Notes: a model not told the origin generated them from the sequence alone. Positions 25,596 to 34,490 are shown, counted from the stretch's first letter. The stretch: DNA of 64,000 nt from Thermoproteus sp. CP80 (GCF_002077075.2 NZ_LCWM02000001.1:6724-70723); one strand, 5' to 3'. Made by a program: numbers and translations.

Positions 25596-25645
25596 GCCCT
25601 TACCCTGGAGCTGAGAACAGTAGGTTTTATTTTTGATCAGAGTAC

Positions 25646-25843
25646 ATGATGTTGAAGAAAAAGAAGAAGGAGGAGCTCGACGAAGATGAGGAAATAGAGA
25701 AGTTGCTCCGCGATGCCGACGATGCGCCGGAGAGAGATGACGGGGATAGATATCTCAGGGTCAAGATAGAGGTCGAGGGGCTTAGGGAGCTGGCCCAAGC
25801 GCTGGAGGAGCTGGTTGAGGCTATAAAATCGAAGGAGAAGTAG
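25646..25843 (+). CDS. Small highly charged protein (65 aa)
   Basis: Begins MMLKKKKKEELDEDEEIEKL and is dominated by Lys, Glu and Asp, with a more regular helix/strand C-terminal half (RYLRVKIEVEGLRELAQALE). ATG 25646 lies about 25 nt after gttttatttt, so leaderless. Ends 6 bp before the riboflavin operon, whose TATA box lies within its last codons. Function unknown. Confidence 0.65.
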   Translation: MMLKKKKKEELDEDEEIEKLLRDADDAPERDDGDRYLRVKIEVEGLRELAQALEELVEAIKSKEK

Positions 25844-25849
25844 CTATGC

Positions 25850-26494
25850 ATGTACTGCGTTCTGCCCATAGGCTCGTACGAGCAGCACGGCCCGTACCTC
25901 CCGCCTACTGTGGACGCCGAGGTGGCCATCTACGTGGCGGAGAGGTTGGCCGAAAGACTGGGGGCCCGGGTCCTGGCGCCGATATACTATACCTGTAGCA
26001 AAGAGCATCAAGACCTCGCCCCGACCATCTACGTCGAATGCGAGACGTTTATGTCCTATGTAAAAGAGGTTTTGAGGAGCGCGGCCAGGTGGTGCGACGG
26101 CGTGATAGTGGTCGCGGGCCACGGCGGAATAGCCGACGCCGGCAACGCGGTCGCGTCGCAGCTGGACTACGAGCTGGGGCCAAAGATACTCTGGCTGAAC
26201 ATATGGAGCCTGGCGCCCGTGAGGGACCACGCGGGTTCGGACGAGGCAAGCATATATCTAGCGGTGGGCGGCCGGCTCGTCGATACGCCCAGGGAGAGGA
26301 TATGCGAGGGCGACGTCCACATGATGAGGTATCTACGGACGGCGTGGATGTCCAGATCAGGCGTGGTGGGATGCATAGATCCTGCCGAGATCTCCGCGGA
26401 AAGGGGCTCCGAGCTGCTGGAAACTATAGTTGACAAGGCCTACCAACGGGCTAATGTTTTTTTATCATCAATTCGGGCCGTCTATCGTGCATAG
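25850..26494 (+). CDS. arfB: Creatininase-family amidohydrolase, likely FAPy deformylase ArfB
   Basis: 214 residues. The creatininase metal motifs PIGSYEQHGPYLPP (Glu/His, residues 6-19), VDAE and VAGHGGI are present. In archaea a member of this family (ArfB) removes the formyl group from the product of ArfA in riboflavin/F420 synthesis. The next genes are arfA, arfC and ribB, so this role is assigned from context plus family. ATG 25850 lies about 26 nt after gctataaaatc, which is the promoter of the four-gene operon. Confidence 0.85.
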   Translation: MYCVLPIGSYEQHGPYLPPTVDAEVAIYVAERLAERLGARVLAPIYYTCSKEHQDLAPTIYVECETFMSYVKEVLRSAARWCDGVIVVAGHGGIADAGNAVASQLDYELGPKILWLNIWSLAPVRDHAGSDEASIYLAVGGRLVDTPRERICEGDVHMMRYLRTAWMSRSGVVGCIDPAEISAERGSELLETIVDKAYQRANVFLSSIRAVYRA

Positions 26495-26498
26495 CGTG

Positions 26499-27149
26499 AT
26501 GCAACTAAAGTTGATAGGGTATAGGGAATGGACCGAGACGTTGGGTTCCAGGCGGGAGCATCTAATCCAGCAGGTGCAGGCGGAGCTGCACAAGAGGGCC
26601 TGGGCCGAGTACACATCGGTGGACGCCCTCCCGCACCACATGCGTTACGACTATCTGCTGATATACTCCAACAACGTGCCGCCGAAGGCTCTGGCGGACA
26701 GGGCCAAGTCCCTGGAGGAGATATCGCCGGTGCCGATCGAGTACTGCATAGGGCGCGGCGACACTCCGCTGGAGGCGTACGAGACGTGCGGCGAGGAGGA
26801 TACGACGAGCGGCTCGGCGGTCGTGGGCCACATGGATATAGTCAACAGCACGCGGCAGACGGAGAGGATGGGGCCGTACGACCTATACGTGGTGGTCGGC
26901 GACCTCATAAACAAGGCGAACACCATCTGCAGGGGGCTGGGCTGCCTGGCCTTCTACCTGGGGGGCGACAACATCATGATTTTCCTCCCCGACGTAAAGA
27001 CCGGCTATCTGCTCTACGACCAGATATATATCGACGTTCGGCTGGGCGTAGGCATCGCCGAGAGGCCCTACACGGCGTTCGCCAAGGCCACAGAGGCCCT
27101 CGACTCGATGAGGAGAGACGGCGTTGTTGGAGTCAGAGTTCTGAGATGA
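26499..27149 (+). CDS. arfA: GTP cyclohydrolase III (archaeal, ArfA)
   Basis: 216 residues; ATG 26499, with GTG 26496 just before it as an alternative. The GGDN motif in FYLGGDNIMIF and the earlier GHMDIVNSTRQT match GTP cyclohydrolase III, which opens GTP to the formylated pyrimidine FAPy without releasing formate. Its product feeds the creatininase-family deformylase encoded just upstream. The stop overlaps arfC by ATGA. Confidence 0.93.
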   Translation: MQLKLIGYREWTETLGSRREHLIQQVQAELHKRAWAEYTSVDALPHHMRYDYLLIYSNNVPPKALADRAKSLEEISPVPIEYCIGRGDTPLEAYETCGEEDTTSGSAVVGHMDIVNSTRQTERMGPYDLYVVVGDLINKANTICRGLGCLAFYLGGDNIMIFLPDVKTGYLLYDQIYIDVRLGVGIAERPYTAFAKATEALDSMRRDGVVGVRVLR

Positions 27150-27799
27150 GGCCCTACGTCTATCTGGCCGCCGCGATCACCGTCGACGGCAGAATAGCCA
27201 GCAGGTCCGGCTACTCCCGCCTCTCATGTCCCATAGATCTGAAGAGGCTGCACGCGCTCCGCGCCAAGGTCGACGCCGTGGTGGTCGGGGCGGGGACCGT
27301 CAAGGCGGACAACCCGCGGCTGACCGTTAGATACGTGCAGGGGCGGAACCCCATGCGGGTGGTCGTCGACGGGTCGTTGAGCGTCCCCACGTCTGCCAGG
27401 GTCTTCGACAGCTCGGCGCCGACAGTCGTGCTCACCACCGAGAGAGCTCCAGACGAGAGGGTGGCTGCGCTGAGGGAGCGCGGTGTGGAGGTGATACGGT
27501 TCCCGGGGGACTCGGTGCCGCTACGCGAGGCGTTGGAGAGGCTCTACGCCTCGGGCGTGCGGAGCGTCTTGGTGGAGGGCGGCGGGCACGTCAACTGGCA
27601 GATGTTGAGCCAGTGCCTAGTCGACGAGCTGATAGTGACGGTGACGCCCTACGCGTTCGGGGCGGGCACCTCGTTGCTTGAGGGGCCGGGCTACGACGAC
27701 GCGGAGTCGGCCCCCTTCAAGCTGAGGCTCCTGTCGGCGGAGGTATGCGAATGCGGGCAGGAGGTCGTCCTGAGGTATAGGGTGGAGTGTAAACAATAG
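27146..27799 (+). CDS. arfC: 2,5-diamino-6-ribosylamino-pyrimidinone 5'-phosphate reductase
   Basis: 217 residues from ATG 27146 (ATGA overlap). It has the RibD C-terminal fold of dihydrofolate-reductase type: AAAITVDGRIAS at the start, VVGAGTVKADNPRLTVR, and VLVEGGGHVNWQML for NADPH/substrate binding. It reduces the ribosyl side chain to ribityl, the third step in archaeal riboflavin synthesis. Confidence 0.93.
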   Translation: MRPYVYLAAAITVDGRIASRSGYSRLSCPIDLKRLHALRAKVDAVVVGAGTVKADNPRLTVRYVQGRNPMRVVVDGSLSVPTSARVFDSSAPTVVLTTERAPDERVAALRERGVEVIRFPGDSVPLREALERLYASGVRSVLVEGGGHVNWQMLSQCLVDELIVTVTPYAFGAGTSLLEGPGYDDAESAPFKLRLLSAEVCECGQEVVLRYRVECKQ

Positions 27800-27817
27800 T
27801 TTACATAAGGCATATAT

Positions 27818-28480
27818 ATGGATGAACTTCGGTTTACGATGACGTTGGAGAGGGCGATAGAGGCGCTGAAGGCCGGCCGGCCGGTCCTCATATACGACGG
27901 CGACCACAGGGAGGCCGAGGCCGACTTCGTGGTGAGGGCAGACGCCGTAGGTCCAGGCCTGGTCAGATGGCTGAGGCAAAACGCCGGCGGCCTTCTGTGT
28001 TTCGTGACCACCGAGGAGGTCGGGAGGGCGCTCGGGCTCGAATTCCTCTCTGAGTATTACCGCAGGCTGGGCCTCGCGGCGTTGCCTAGATACGGCGACG
28101 AGCCCGCCTTCATGGGGTACGTCAACCACAAGAAGACTAGGACGGGAGTCAGGGATTCGGACAAGGCGTTGACCATACGGGAGCTCGCGAGGGTCGTGGC
28201 GATCGCCCTACGCGATCCCGACGGCGCCAGGAAGACCTTTATGGACGAGTTCTACGGGCCGGGCCACGTGCCCATCCTCGGGGCGAGGATAGGGAGGAGG
28301 TGGGGCCATACGGAGCTGTCGACGCTGCTCGCCAAGGCCGCCGGCCTGCCCCCCGCCTTGGCGATCGTGGAGGTCCTGGGCCCGAGCGTCGACGCCATGC
28401 CGTACGGCGAGGTCGAGGAGCTTGCGAAATCGCTCGGCGTACCTCTGTTGAGGGGCGAGGAGCTAAAGGCCCTTGCGTAG
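27818..28480 (+). CDS. ribB: 3,4-dihydroxy-2-butanone 4-phosphate synthase
   Basis: 220 residues. The acidic metal/substrate loop [13 protein letters not shown] (near 27-39) and the late GHTELSTLL element are diagnostic. The enzyme turns ribulose 5-phosphate into the four-carbon unit for lumazine synthesis. It is the last gene of the operon and stands alone, with no GTP cyclohydrolase II domain. Its end overlaps the convergent Fe-S protein gene by 18 bases. Lumazine and riboflavin synthases are not in the window. Confidence 0.95.
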   Translation: MDELRFTMTLERAIEALKAGRPVLIYDGDHREAEADFVVRADAVGPGLVRWLRQNAGGLLCFVTTEEVGRALGLEFLSEYYRRLGLAALPRYGDEPAFMGYVNHKKTRTGVRDSDKALTIRELARVVAIALRDPDGARKTFMDEFYGPGHVPILGARIGRRWGHTELSTLLAKAAGLPPALAIVEVLGPSVDAMPYGEVEELAKSLGVPLLRGEELKALA

Positions 28481-28888
28481 CTTAACCACTATCCTGGCCC
28501 TCCTCGCGTCGTCCACGAACTTGACGACGTAGGGGGCCAGCCTCTCGAGCTCCCTACGGGACACGGTGTCCCAAGTCGGACATGTCCTGTCCACATACAC
28601 CTCCCGCCCGTCGTAGACCAGCGGATAGAGCCTACAGCCCACGGGCCTGTTCTCGTAGATCTTGCAGCTGGCCGTGGCGGGGTCGTAGAAGACGCAATGT
28701 CCGTCCACGTTCTTAAGCCTCAGCATCTCGCCGTCGGCTACGGCGAAGTCCTCGATCCTATATCCCAGGGCCTCGATGCGCTCCACGTCCTCCGGCAATA
28801 GCTCCATCTCGGTCCCCAGGCAACATATCCCGCACCTTATGCATTTGAACCTCACCTCGAAGAACGAGGGGTTGGACCAGACGCTCAC
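28463..28888 (-). CDS. YkgJ-family cysteine-cluster (Fe-S) protein
   Basis: 141 residues with the zinc/iron-chelating pattern [12 protein letters not shown] (residues 15-26), then [24 protein letters not shown] and TCPTW. The family is UPF0153/YkgJ, thought to bind an Fe-S cluster; role unknown. It is the last gene of the operon starting at 30800 and overlaps the dehydrogenase gene by ATGA. Confidence 0.82.
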   Translation of the reverse strand: MSVWSNPSFFEVRFKCIRCGICCLGTEMELLPEDVERIEALGYRIEDFAVADGEMLRLKNVDGHCVFYDPATASCKIYENRPVGCRLYPLVYDGREVYVDRTCPTWDTVSRRELERLAPYVVKFVDDARRARIVVKLRKGL

Positions 28889-29859
28889 TCCACCACGTAG
28901 AGCGGCCTTCCCTCTCTGAAGAACCTCACGACGTTCTCCGCGGCGATTTCAGCCATCTTGGCCCTAGTCTCAAGCGCGGCGCTCCCTATATGGGGGGTGA
29001 GGACCACGTTCGGCATCCTCGCCAGCTCGTGGGTATGGGGGAGAGGCTCCACTTCATACACGTCGAGGGCCGCGCCGGCCAGGACGCCCTCCCGCAGAGC
29101 CCTCAGAAGGGCCTCCGTATCCACGACGGGCCCTCTGGACACGTTGACGAGATAGGCGCCGCGCTTCATCCGCGAGAGCCTCTCCCAGTTCATCAGATGC
29201 CGCGTGTCCGGCGTCAGCGCCACCGAGACCACGACGAAGTCGCTGGTGGCGAGGAGCTCCTCAAGCGGCAGATACTTGATGCCTAGGGCGAACTCCACCT
29301 GAGGCTTCCTGGTGCGCGACCAATAGACCACCTCAGCCCCGAAGGCCAGAAGGCGTCTCGCTATCGCGGCGCCGAGGTTCCCCAGCCCCACTACGCCGGC
29401 CCTCTTGCCCCTTATGTCCGAGCCCATGAGGGCGCCCCACACGTCGTACGCCTTGCCCTCTCTGATCAGGCGATCGCCCTCAACTATCCTTCTGGCAAGA
29501 GCCAGCAGAAGGCCCACGGCCAGATCCGCCGTGGCGTCGACCAGCACCTCCGGCGTGTTGGCGACCACGATGCCCCTCCGCCTAGCCTCGGCGACGTCTA
29601 TGTGGTCGTACCCCACCGAAACGGTGGAGATTATCTTCAGATTTACGGCGTTGGAGAGAACCTCCCTGTCCACTACGTCCCCCACAAAGACAACCATGGC
29701 GTCGCACTCTGCGGCGGCCCTCTTAAGGGCCTCCTTAGGGATGCCGGAGGTCAACCAGGCCGGCCGTCCGTAGGGATATGCCCTTACCTCCCCGACCTCG
29801 GCCAACCTCCTGTAGAGAACCTCGGGGAAGGTGTCCCTGCTGACGAATATACAGACCAC
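28885..29859 (-). CDS. D-2-hydroxyacid dehydrogenase (glyoxylate/hydroxypyruvate reductase-like)
   Basis: 324 residues from GTG 29859. NAD(P) motif [16 protein letters not shown] (near 150-165), catalytic Arg in [10 protein letters not shown], Glu in DVYEVEPLP and His in TPHIGSA are all in place. The family reduces glyoxylate or hydroxypyruvate to glycolate or D-glycerate; the exact substrate cannot be read from sequence. Confidence 0.88.
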   Translation of the reverse strand: MVCIFVSRDTFPEVLYRRLAEVGEVRAYPYGRPAWLTSGIPKEALKRAAAECDAMVVFVGDVVDREVLSNAVNLKIISTVSVGYDHIDVAEARRRGIVVANTPEVLVDATADLAVGLLLALARRIVEGDRLIREGKAYDVWGALMGSDIRGKRAGVVGLGNLGAAIARRLLAFGAEVVYWSRTRKPQVEFALGIKYLPLEELLATSDFVVVSVALTPDTRHLMNWERLSRMKRGAYLVNVSRGPVVDTEALLRALREGVLAGAALDVYEVEPLPHTHELARMPNVVLTPHIGSAALETRAKMAEIAAENVVRFFREGRPLYVVE

Positions 29860-29865
29860 GGAAGA

Positions 29866-30315
29866 TCACTGGTCTATATTAAGAAGTCGCCTAAGCCACT
29901 CGGGCATCCTGGGGCTCGGGACCACGTCGAGTACGTCGTAGGGCTTTATGTCGAGCACGGGGCTTCCGGTCCAAGCGTCCAGGTTCCTCACGCGGAGCCG
30001 AGGCGGCTCCACGGCCACGATCTCGGCGACGGTGAGGCCTATGGGGTTGGGCCGCGGCGGGAATCTCGTCGCAAATATGCCGACCTCCGGCGCGTCCTGG
30101 AGGCGTCTAGGCCTCACCCTAAGCTCGAAGCGCTCAACTCTGTCCATATACCATATGATGAAGACGTGGCTGTACTCCTCAAGGCCCAGCAGGCCGTCGG
30201 CATACTCGTCGAATATCCTGACCGTGGACACCAAGCCCCTCCTGCCCGCCCCGCGCCCCTCCTGCGGAAGCCCCTCCTCGACGTACCCTATGGCCTTAAG
30301 CCTCACCTCCCTCAA
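29866..30315 (-). CDS. trmO: TrmO-type tRNA (t6A37) N6-methyltransferase
   Basis: 149 residues. The TsaA/TrmO barrel is recognised by EEYSHVFIIWYMDR and FATRFPPRPNPIGLT. These enzymes methylate threonylcarbamoyladenosine at tRNA position 37 using SAM. It overlaps the DUF4382 gene by ATGA. The t6A precursor enzyme Sua5 is encoded at 21712-22752. Confidence 0.9.
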   Translation of the reverse strand: MREVRLKAIGYVEEGLPQEGRGAGRRGLVSTVRIFDEYADGLLGLEEYSHVFIIWYMDRVERFELRVRPRRLQDAPEVGIFATRFPPRPNPIGLTVAEIVAVEPPRLRVRNLDAWTGSPVLDIKPYDVLDVVPSPRMPEWLRRLLNIDQ

Positions 30316-30800
30316 GGGATCGCCTGCGCCGTGATCGACGGGCTGATTATTATCTGGCCTCCGGCGTGTGTCACGTGCGGAAACGATATGAGCAGCTTCT
30401 CCGTCGAGCCGCCGCTGAGCCTCATCCCGCCCGTTATATGGACCTTGAAGACGCCGCTGGGGACGCGGGCGGTGACGTTATGTCCCCCTATCTCGACGGT
30501 GGCGCTCGACACCGTGAAGAACACCTCGTCGTACTCGCCGGCAGGCGCCGAGGCCGAGACGAGCAGTTGCGGCGCGCGGCTCAGCGCCACGGTCTTGCTC
30601 CCGTTGAAGATAGCCACCCAGCCGGAGCTGTTGCCGACCCTATGCAGCGCCACAGACGTGAACGTAAGATATATCGCCAGGCCTGGCGCCGGGGGGTCGG
30701 ACACGTAGACGTCCACGCGGCCCTGGGATAGGTGGAAGTAGAGGAGGGCGACCGCGGCGAGGATTACAGCCACAAGCAACGCGACGAGCCAGGACCTCAT
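30312..30800 (-). CDS. DUF4382-like membrane-anchored protein
   Basis: 162 residues with an N-terminal membrane anchor (residues 4-24) and an extracellular beta-rich domain. DVYVSDPPAP...YLTFTSVALHR and LLVSASAPAGEYDEVFFTVSSA fit the DUF4382 pattern. Start ATG 30800 lies about 25 nt from a ttataa box, so it heads the four-gene operon down to 28463. Function unknown. Confidence 0.75.
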   Translation of the reverse strand: MRSWLVALLVAVILAAVALLYFHLSQGRVDVYVSDPPAPGLAIYLTFTSVALHRVGNSSGWVAIFNGSKTVALSRAPQLLVSASAPAGEYDEVFFTVSSATVEIGGHNVTARVPSGVFKVHITGGMRLSGGSTEKLLISFPHVTHAGGQIIISPSITAQAIP

Positions 30801-30839
30801 GAGGGGGACGGATCGGGTTGCTTATAAACCCTTGCCCCC

Positions 30840-31487
30840 CTAGAGGCCGAGGAGCGCGATCCCGGCGAACGCCTTGAGGAATATATTCAGGCCGAAGAGA
30901 GCCAACAGCGCGGCCAGCGCCACCAGAAGATATCCATACCCCCTATTGCTCAAGAGCCGGGACGCGCCTCCGCCCAGCGAGGCCATGAGGGATAGCCACA
31001 GATAGTCCATCCACACGTGTGCGCCGTACATCGCGGCCACGCCGAGAGGACCCAGCCTGAACGCCTCGCCGACCAGGGGAAGGCCGACGGTGGCCCACCA
31101 CATCAAGAAGTAGGGATTCGCCCCCGTGAAGACCACGCCGGCCAGGAAGGGCGGTGGGGAGAACCGGCCGCCGGGCGTCTGCCCCGCGCCGCCTCTCATG
31201 GATCTCAGCCCGCCTCTGGCGGTTAGGTACGCGAAGAAGAGCGAGAACGCCAGCGAGACTGCCGCCAGAGGCTTCTGGAAGGAGGCCAGCGCCGTCGCCA
31301 CAAGCCCGAGCGCCAACACGTAGGGCAGCTCGAAGGCCATGTGGCCCGCGGCCACGGCGAGCCCCGACCTGGCCGCCGAGCTGGGGCGAACGGCGCCCGC
31401 GACGACCGACGCAGTCGTGAGGGGGCCCGGCGAGAAGGCGCCGGACGGCGTTATCATCAAGGTCTGGACGACCAAGTCGGCCAGCAT
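30840..31487 (-). CDS. LysE-type membrane exporter
   Basis: 215 residues from ATG 31487, one base after the Nudix stop. Six hydrophobic segments; the N-terminal MITPSGAFSPGPLTTASVVAG carries the PGP signature of LysE/RhtB exporters and FTGANPYFLMWW the mid-protein NP motif. The substrate is unknown (amino acids or cations in known members). Confidence 0.8.
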   Translation of the reverse strand: MLADLVVQTLMITPSGAFSPGPLTTASVVAGAVRPSSAARSGLAVAAGHMAFELPYVLALGLVATALASFQKPLAAVSLAFSLFFAYLTARGGLRSMRGGAGQTPGGRFSPPPFLAGVVFTGANPYFLMWWATVGLPLVGEAFRLGPLGVAAMYGAHVWMDYLWLSLMASLGGGASRLLSNRGYGYLLVALAALLALFGLNIFLKAFAGIALLGL

Positions 31488-31488
31488 G

Positions 31489-31911
31489 TCACCGCACCGC
31501 CGAGAAGGCGCGTCTGAGCACCTGCCGGACATTGGTGTACGTCTTCAAGCCGTCCAGCTCCGCCTCGGATATCCACATGCCGTTGTTTAAACTCCCCCCC
31601 AGCCGCCTGACCAAGAAGACGAGGTCGTAGTGTATATGCGTCTCATGGGGATAGCGCACGGTCTCCCTCAGGACGGCGAAGGGCAGAGGCTCCTCGACCA
31701 CGCCGTCGCCGGAGATCCCGAGGGTGGTGCCGACCGGCTCAACTACGAGCCCCGTCTCCTCCCGGAACTCCCTCACCACGGCCTCGGACGGCGTCTCGCC
31801 CTGCTCCACGTGGCCGCCGGGATAGAGCCAGACCCCCAGCCTCTCGTGGTAGACCATCAGCGCCCTGCCGCCCTCTATAAGTATGCCCGACGCCACGACG
31901 CATTTCCTCAC
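31489..31911 (-). CDS. Nudix hydrolase
   Basis: 140 residues with the Nudix box GHVEQGETPSEAVVREFREE (residues 33-52), continuing TG. GTG 31911 lies about 26 nt after a cttttttagc element, so leaderless. Family members cleave nucleoside diphosphates linked to other groups. It is first of a two-gene operon with the LysE-type exporter. Confidence 0.88.
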   Translation of the reverse strand: MRKCVVASGILIEGGRALMVYHERLGVWLYPGGHVEQGETPSEAVVREFREETGLVVEPVGTTLGISGDGVVEEPLPFAVLRETVRYPHETHIHYDLVFLVRRLGGSLNNGMWISEAELDGLKTYTNVRQVLRRAFSAVR

Positions 31912-32144
31912 AGACCTCCGCAGTACAGCCAGCTAAAAAAGTTGCCCCGCGCCGCCTCCTCCGGTCCGCGTATTATATAGCCAAGCGGGCGAACTTCGTC
32001 GCCATGGGCGAGCTGCATTTATAGCCGTTGAGGCCCGGGCGGCGCCAGAGGCCGTCTTGCCGAGGCCCTAGGCACGCCTCAGGTTCGAGGTAATATGCAA
32101 TCCCCCCGTCCATTGCCCCTGCAGAAAAATTAATAGGAGCGCCT

Positions 32145-33347
32145 ATGGAGGCCGTGATCGAGCAGATCTTCGAGGAGGGGTTGACTCTGATCAAGGGGCC
32201 GCCGGGATCCGGCAAGACCGCGACGGCCGCGTGGGCCGCCAGCAGGCACAAGAACTCCATCTGGTTCACCTTCTACGAGAGCGAGTCGCGCCTCATCAGA
32301 TTCCTCTCGTCGCTGGCGCTGGAACCGCCGCGCCATATCTTCGACATGTTGTCGACCGGCAACCGCAAGGAGGCGGTCGAGGTCATCCTGAAGAAGATAC
32401 AGGAGGTGAAGCCGGACTTCGTCGTGGTGGACGGGCTCAACGCCCTGACGGCTGAAGGCGAGAGGGAGCTCGTGCACAACCTCTTCTACCACCTGCTCTC
32501 GTCGTTCGTGCCGGTCGTCTTGATACGGGAGGGCGACGAGGTCACGGCAACGGACTACATAGCCGACAACGTCCTCCTCCTGAGCTACAAGCCGTCCGAT
32601 AGGGGGATGGTGCGCTACCTCACCGTGCTCAAGAGCAGGGGGAGGTCGGTGGAGCCCAACGTCTTCCGCATGATCTTGGCGAAGGGAGGCCCCAGGCTCA
32701 TATCGGCGCCGCGCGAGGCCAGGAAGATCCCCTCCCAGCGCCTGACGACAGGCGCGCCCGAGATAGACAGGGAGATCAACGGAGGCGTCATCGCCGGAAG
32801 CTACGCGGTTGTGGCCGGCCCTCCGGACGGGCTGGCCAGCAAGCTGATGGTGCTGACCGCGGCGGCGCTGGCCGGATCGGGCAGAAAAGTCCTCTACCAC
32901 CACCACAAACAGATACCTACGTTCATGAAATTTGCCGAGTCTCTCGGCGTAGACCTCAGCTCCAAGAACTTGCTCTGGTACTACCACCCCGTGGAGGAGC
33001 ACGGAGACGTGGCGTGGTGGTACAGGTCGGCCGAGATGGTCAACGAGATGGGGGTCGATGTGCATTTCGCCGACAACTACGAACAGGTGCTGGCCGTGGC
33101 GGGGCTCGAGAGGGTGGCCGAAGCGGCCCAGATATACCAAGCATCGCTCCGCAAAGAGACGACGACAGTTCTCGTCATCAACTCGCTGACCGTGTGGCGG
33201 AGCGCCTCAAGGCTGTTGGGATCCATCCCCGACTACGTCTTCGTGTTCAAGCGCGGCCTCCTCACGGCATATACGCCGGAGCGCATAGAGCCGCTACGGT
33301 TCAGATACAAGCTGGTCGGACGCAGGGTCGTCTTCGAGAAGATTTAA
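32145..33347 (+). CDS. Two-domain RecA/KaiC-like ATPase, second P-loop degenerate
   Basis: 400 residues. The first domain has a proper Walker A, KGPPGSGKT (residues 17-25), and Walker B FVVVDGLN near 92-99. The second domain begins near residue 195 with TTGAPEIDREINGGVIAGS, the usual entry to a KaiC/RadA fold, but its P-loop reads AGPPDGLAS and lacks the GKT. It may thus be a regulatory or structural repeat. Its upstream region has aaaaattaat and it is followed by tRNA-Asp. Function unknown. Confidence 0.75.
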   Translation: MEAVIEQIFEEGLTLIKGPPGSGKTATAAWAASRHKNSIWFTFYESESRLIRFLSSLALEPPRHIFDMLSTGNRKEAVEVILKKIQEVKPDFVVVDGLNALTAEGERELVHNLFYHLLSSFVPVVLIREGDEVTATDYIADNVLLLSYKPSDRGMVRYLTVLKSRGRSVEPNVFRMILAKGGPRLISAPREARKIPSQRLTTGAPEIDREINGGVIAGSYAVVAGPPDGLASKLMVLTAAALAGSGRKVLYHHHKQIPTFMKFAESLGVDLSSKNLLWYYHPVEEHGDVAWWYRSAEMVNEMGVDVHFADNYEQVLAVAGLERVAEAAQIYQASLRKETTTVLVINSLTVWRSASRLLGSIPDYVFVFKRGLLTAYTPERIEPLRFRYKLVGRRVVFEKI

Positions 33348-33431
33348 CCCCAGGCAGGATGGGCTCCGTCCCTCGGGACGCCAAAGCCGGCAGCAGGAAA
33401 AATTTAAAAACGGTTCGATGGAGTCAGCCGT

Positions 33432-33559
33432 GCCCCGGTCGTATAGTCCGGTCAGCCAGCCGGCCCGGAATAGTATGCGGGCCTGAGCGTCCCTACGCGG
33501 CTAGTCGAGCCCGTGACCCGGGTTCAGGGGAAACCCGCCTAAGAATCCCGGCCGGGGCG
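33432..33559 (+). tRNA. tRNA-Asp (GTC) with three introns
   Basis: Acceptor strands GCCCCGG (33432-33438) and CCGGGGC (33552-33558) pair fully, with G73 at 33559. Removing three short inserts gives a 74-nt cloverleaf: about 18 nt in the D-arm after A21 (33455-33472), 19 nt in the anticodon loop (about 33486-33504, anticodon GTC split) and 17 nt in the T-loop after C56 (about 33526-33542). Anticodon stem CGGGC/GCCCG, loop CTGTCGA, variable TGAC, T-stem CCGGG/CCCGG. The 1-3 nt placement of each junction is uncertain. A tttaaaa box lies about 26 nt upstream. G73 and the short variable loop support Asp over Leu. Confidence 0.88.
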
Positions 33560-34490
33560 TCCAGCGAGCTCTTTCCGGCTGTCGTCGGAGCGGTCCGACC
33601 GAACACCGGCTGATTCCGCATGTCGGCCGTCGTCGGCTCCGTAGCTCCATATGTCATGTTCCTCTCCATATCTAGGCCGGAGGAGGTCGTTTTGTGATCC
33701 GATGCGCCGTCGCCCAGAACCGCGGCGCATGCGGGGCGCCTAGCAGATTTCGAATTGAGCGCCGTCCGGGCTGGCGCCGGCTCGGCCTTTTTGCCGTCTT
33801 TACGGCGGTTCGCCGACTTCTCCGCCGCGACTTGCGCTGCGGCACGTCGACCCCTTACAGGGAGCGCGGAGAGGAGCAACCTGAGGGCGAACCCCATAGG
33901 GGATACCCCCTGTCGAGACTTCCTTCAACGTACTCCCTGTAGGCGACCGTCGGGATGCCCACGTAGGGGATTGGGGATGCGGCGTAGAGACCATTCGAGA
34001 TCCTCCCGCGAATAGGCCGAGGCGGGGCTCAGGCGGGCCTCCGAGGTTCCTACGACATCTTTTTCTCTTCTCTACCTCCTATGTCTGTACCGCCAGATAC
34101 GGCGAACCCCGTTTTTATCGGCGATCGGCCCCCGCCTTCTCCCCGCCGCCTCAGCGACGGGCCGTCCCCTCAAGGCCCGAGGAGAAATCCCGAAGGCGCG
34201 GACGAGGCTAAGGAAATGACGCAGACGGAATCGAGACGGCGGGGGAGGGAGGCCGCGACCGTAAATGGAACCGAAACGTCGACCGTCCGGACGGCGCGAA
34301 GCATTACGGCCGGATCCCGGCCATAACCGTTTCGCTGTTTCCTCGAAGCAGGCATCGCCATGCGCAGAGTTGCCTCACACAACGTGAAGCCGACTCCGTA
34401 TAGAACGCCGTATGAGATCATCGTCTTCGGCTGACGACCATGGAACAGATAGGTGGATGGAGACAACCCAGATAGGAAGAGTTCGGTACA
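33560..34490. other. Hairpin-rich non-coding region between two tRNA genes
   Basis: 931 bases where no frame has the codon bias of neighbouring genes. Structure is dense: atgcgccg/cggcgcat near 33701-33730, cggcggttcgccg, gccgcgacttgcgctgcggc, ccccatagggg near 33892, and a long outer stem ggaa.ccgaaacg/cgtttcgctgtttcc (about 34267-34342) enclosing ccgtccggacgg and ggccggatcccggcc. A T-rich run (ctttttctcttctct, 34059-34073) may end a transcript from the left. A gtttttatcgg box (34110-34120) could start one on either strand. I tested for SRP RNA, RNase P RNA and 5S rRNA signatures by eye and found none. Confidence 0.45.

Noticed and set aside
32040-32100. Possible tRNA because of a ggttcgag T-loop-like string
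   Set aside because: No T-stem, acceptor stem or anticodon arm can be formed around it.
33560-34080. SRP (7S) RNA candidate
   Set aside because: No GGAA/GGAG-capped helix 8 with its AGCA internal loop and no UGUAA-type Alu loops could be matched on either strand.
33694-34326. Several short ORFs (60-130 codons) between the tRNA genes
   Set aside because: Arg/Pro/Ser-rich low-quality translations, no consistent codon bias, and stems crossing frames.
34135-34350. RNase P RNA candidate, because cgaggagaaatcccg resembles the 5' P4 region
   Set aside because: No matching 3' P4 (ACAGAA...GGCUUA-like) partner was found on the same strand.
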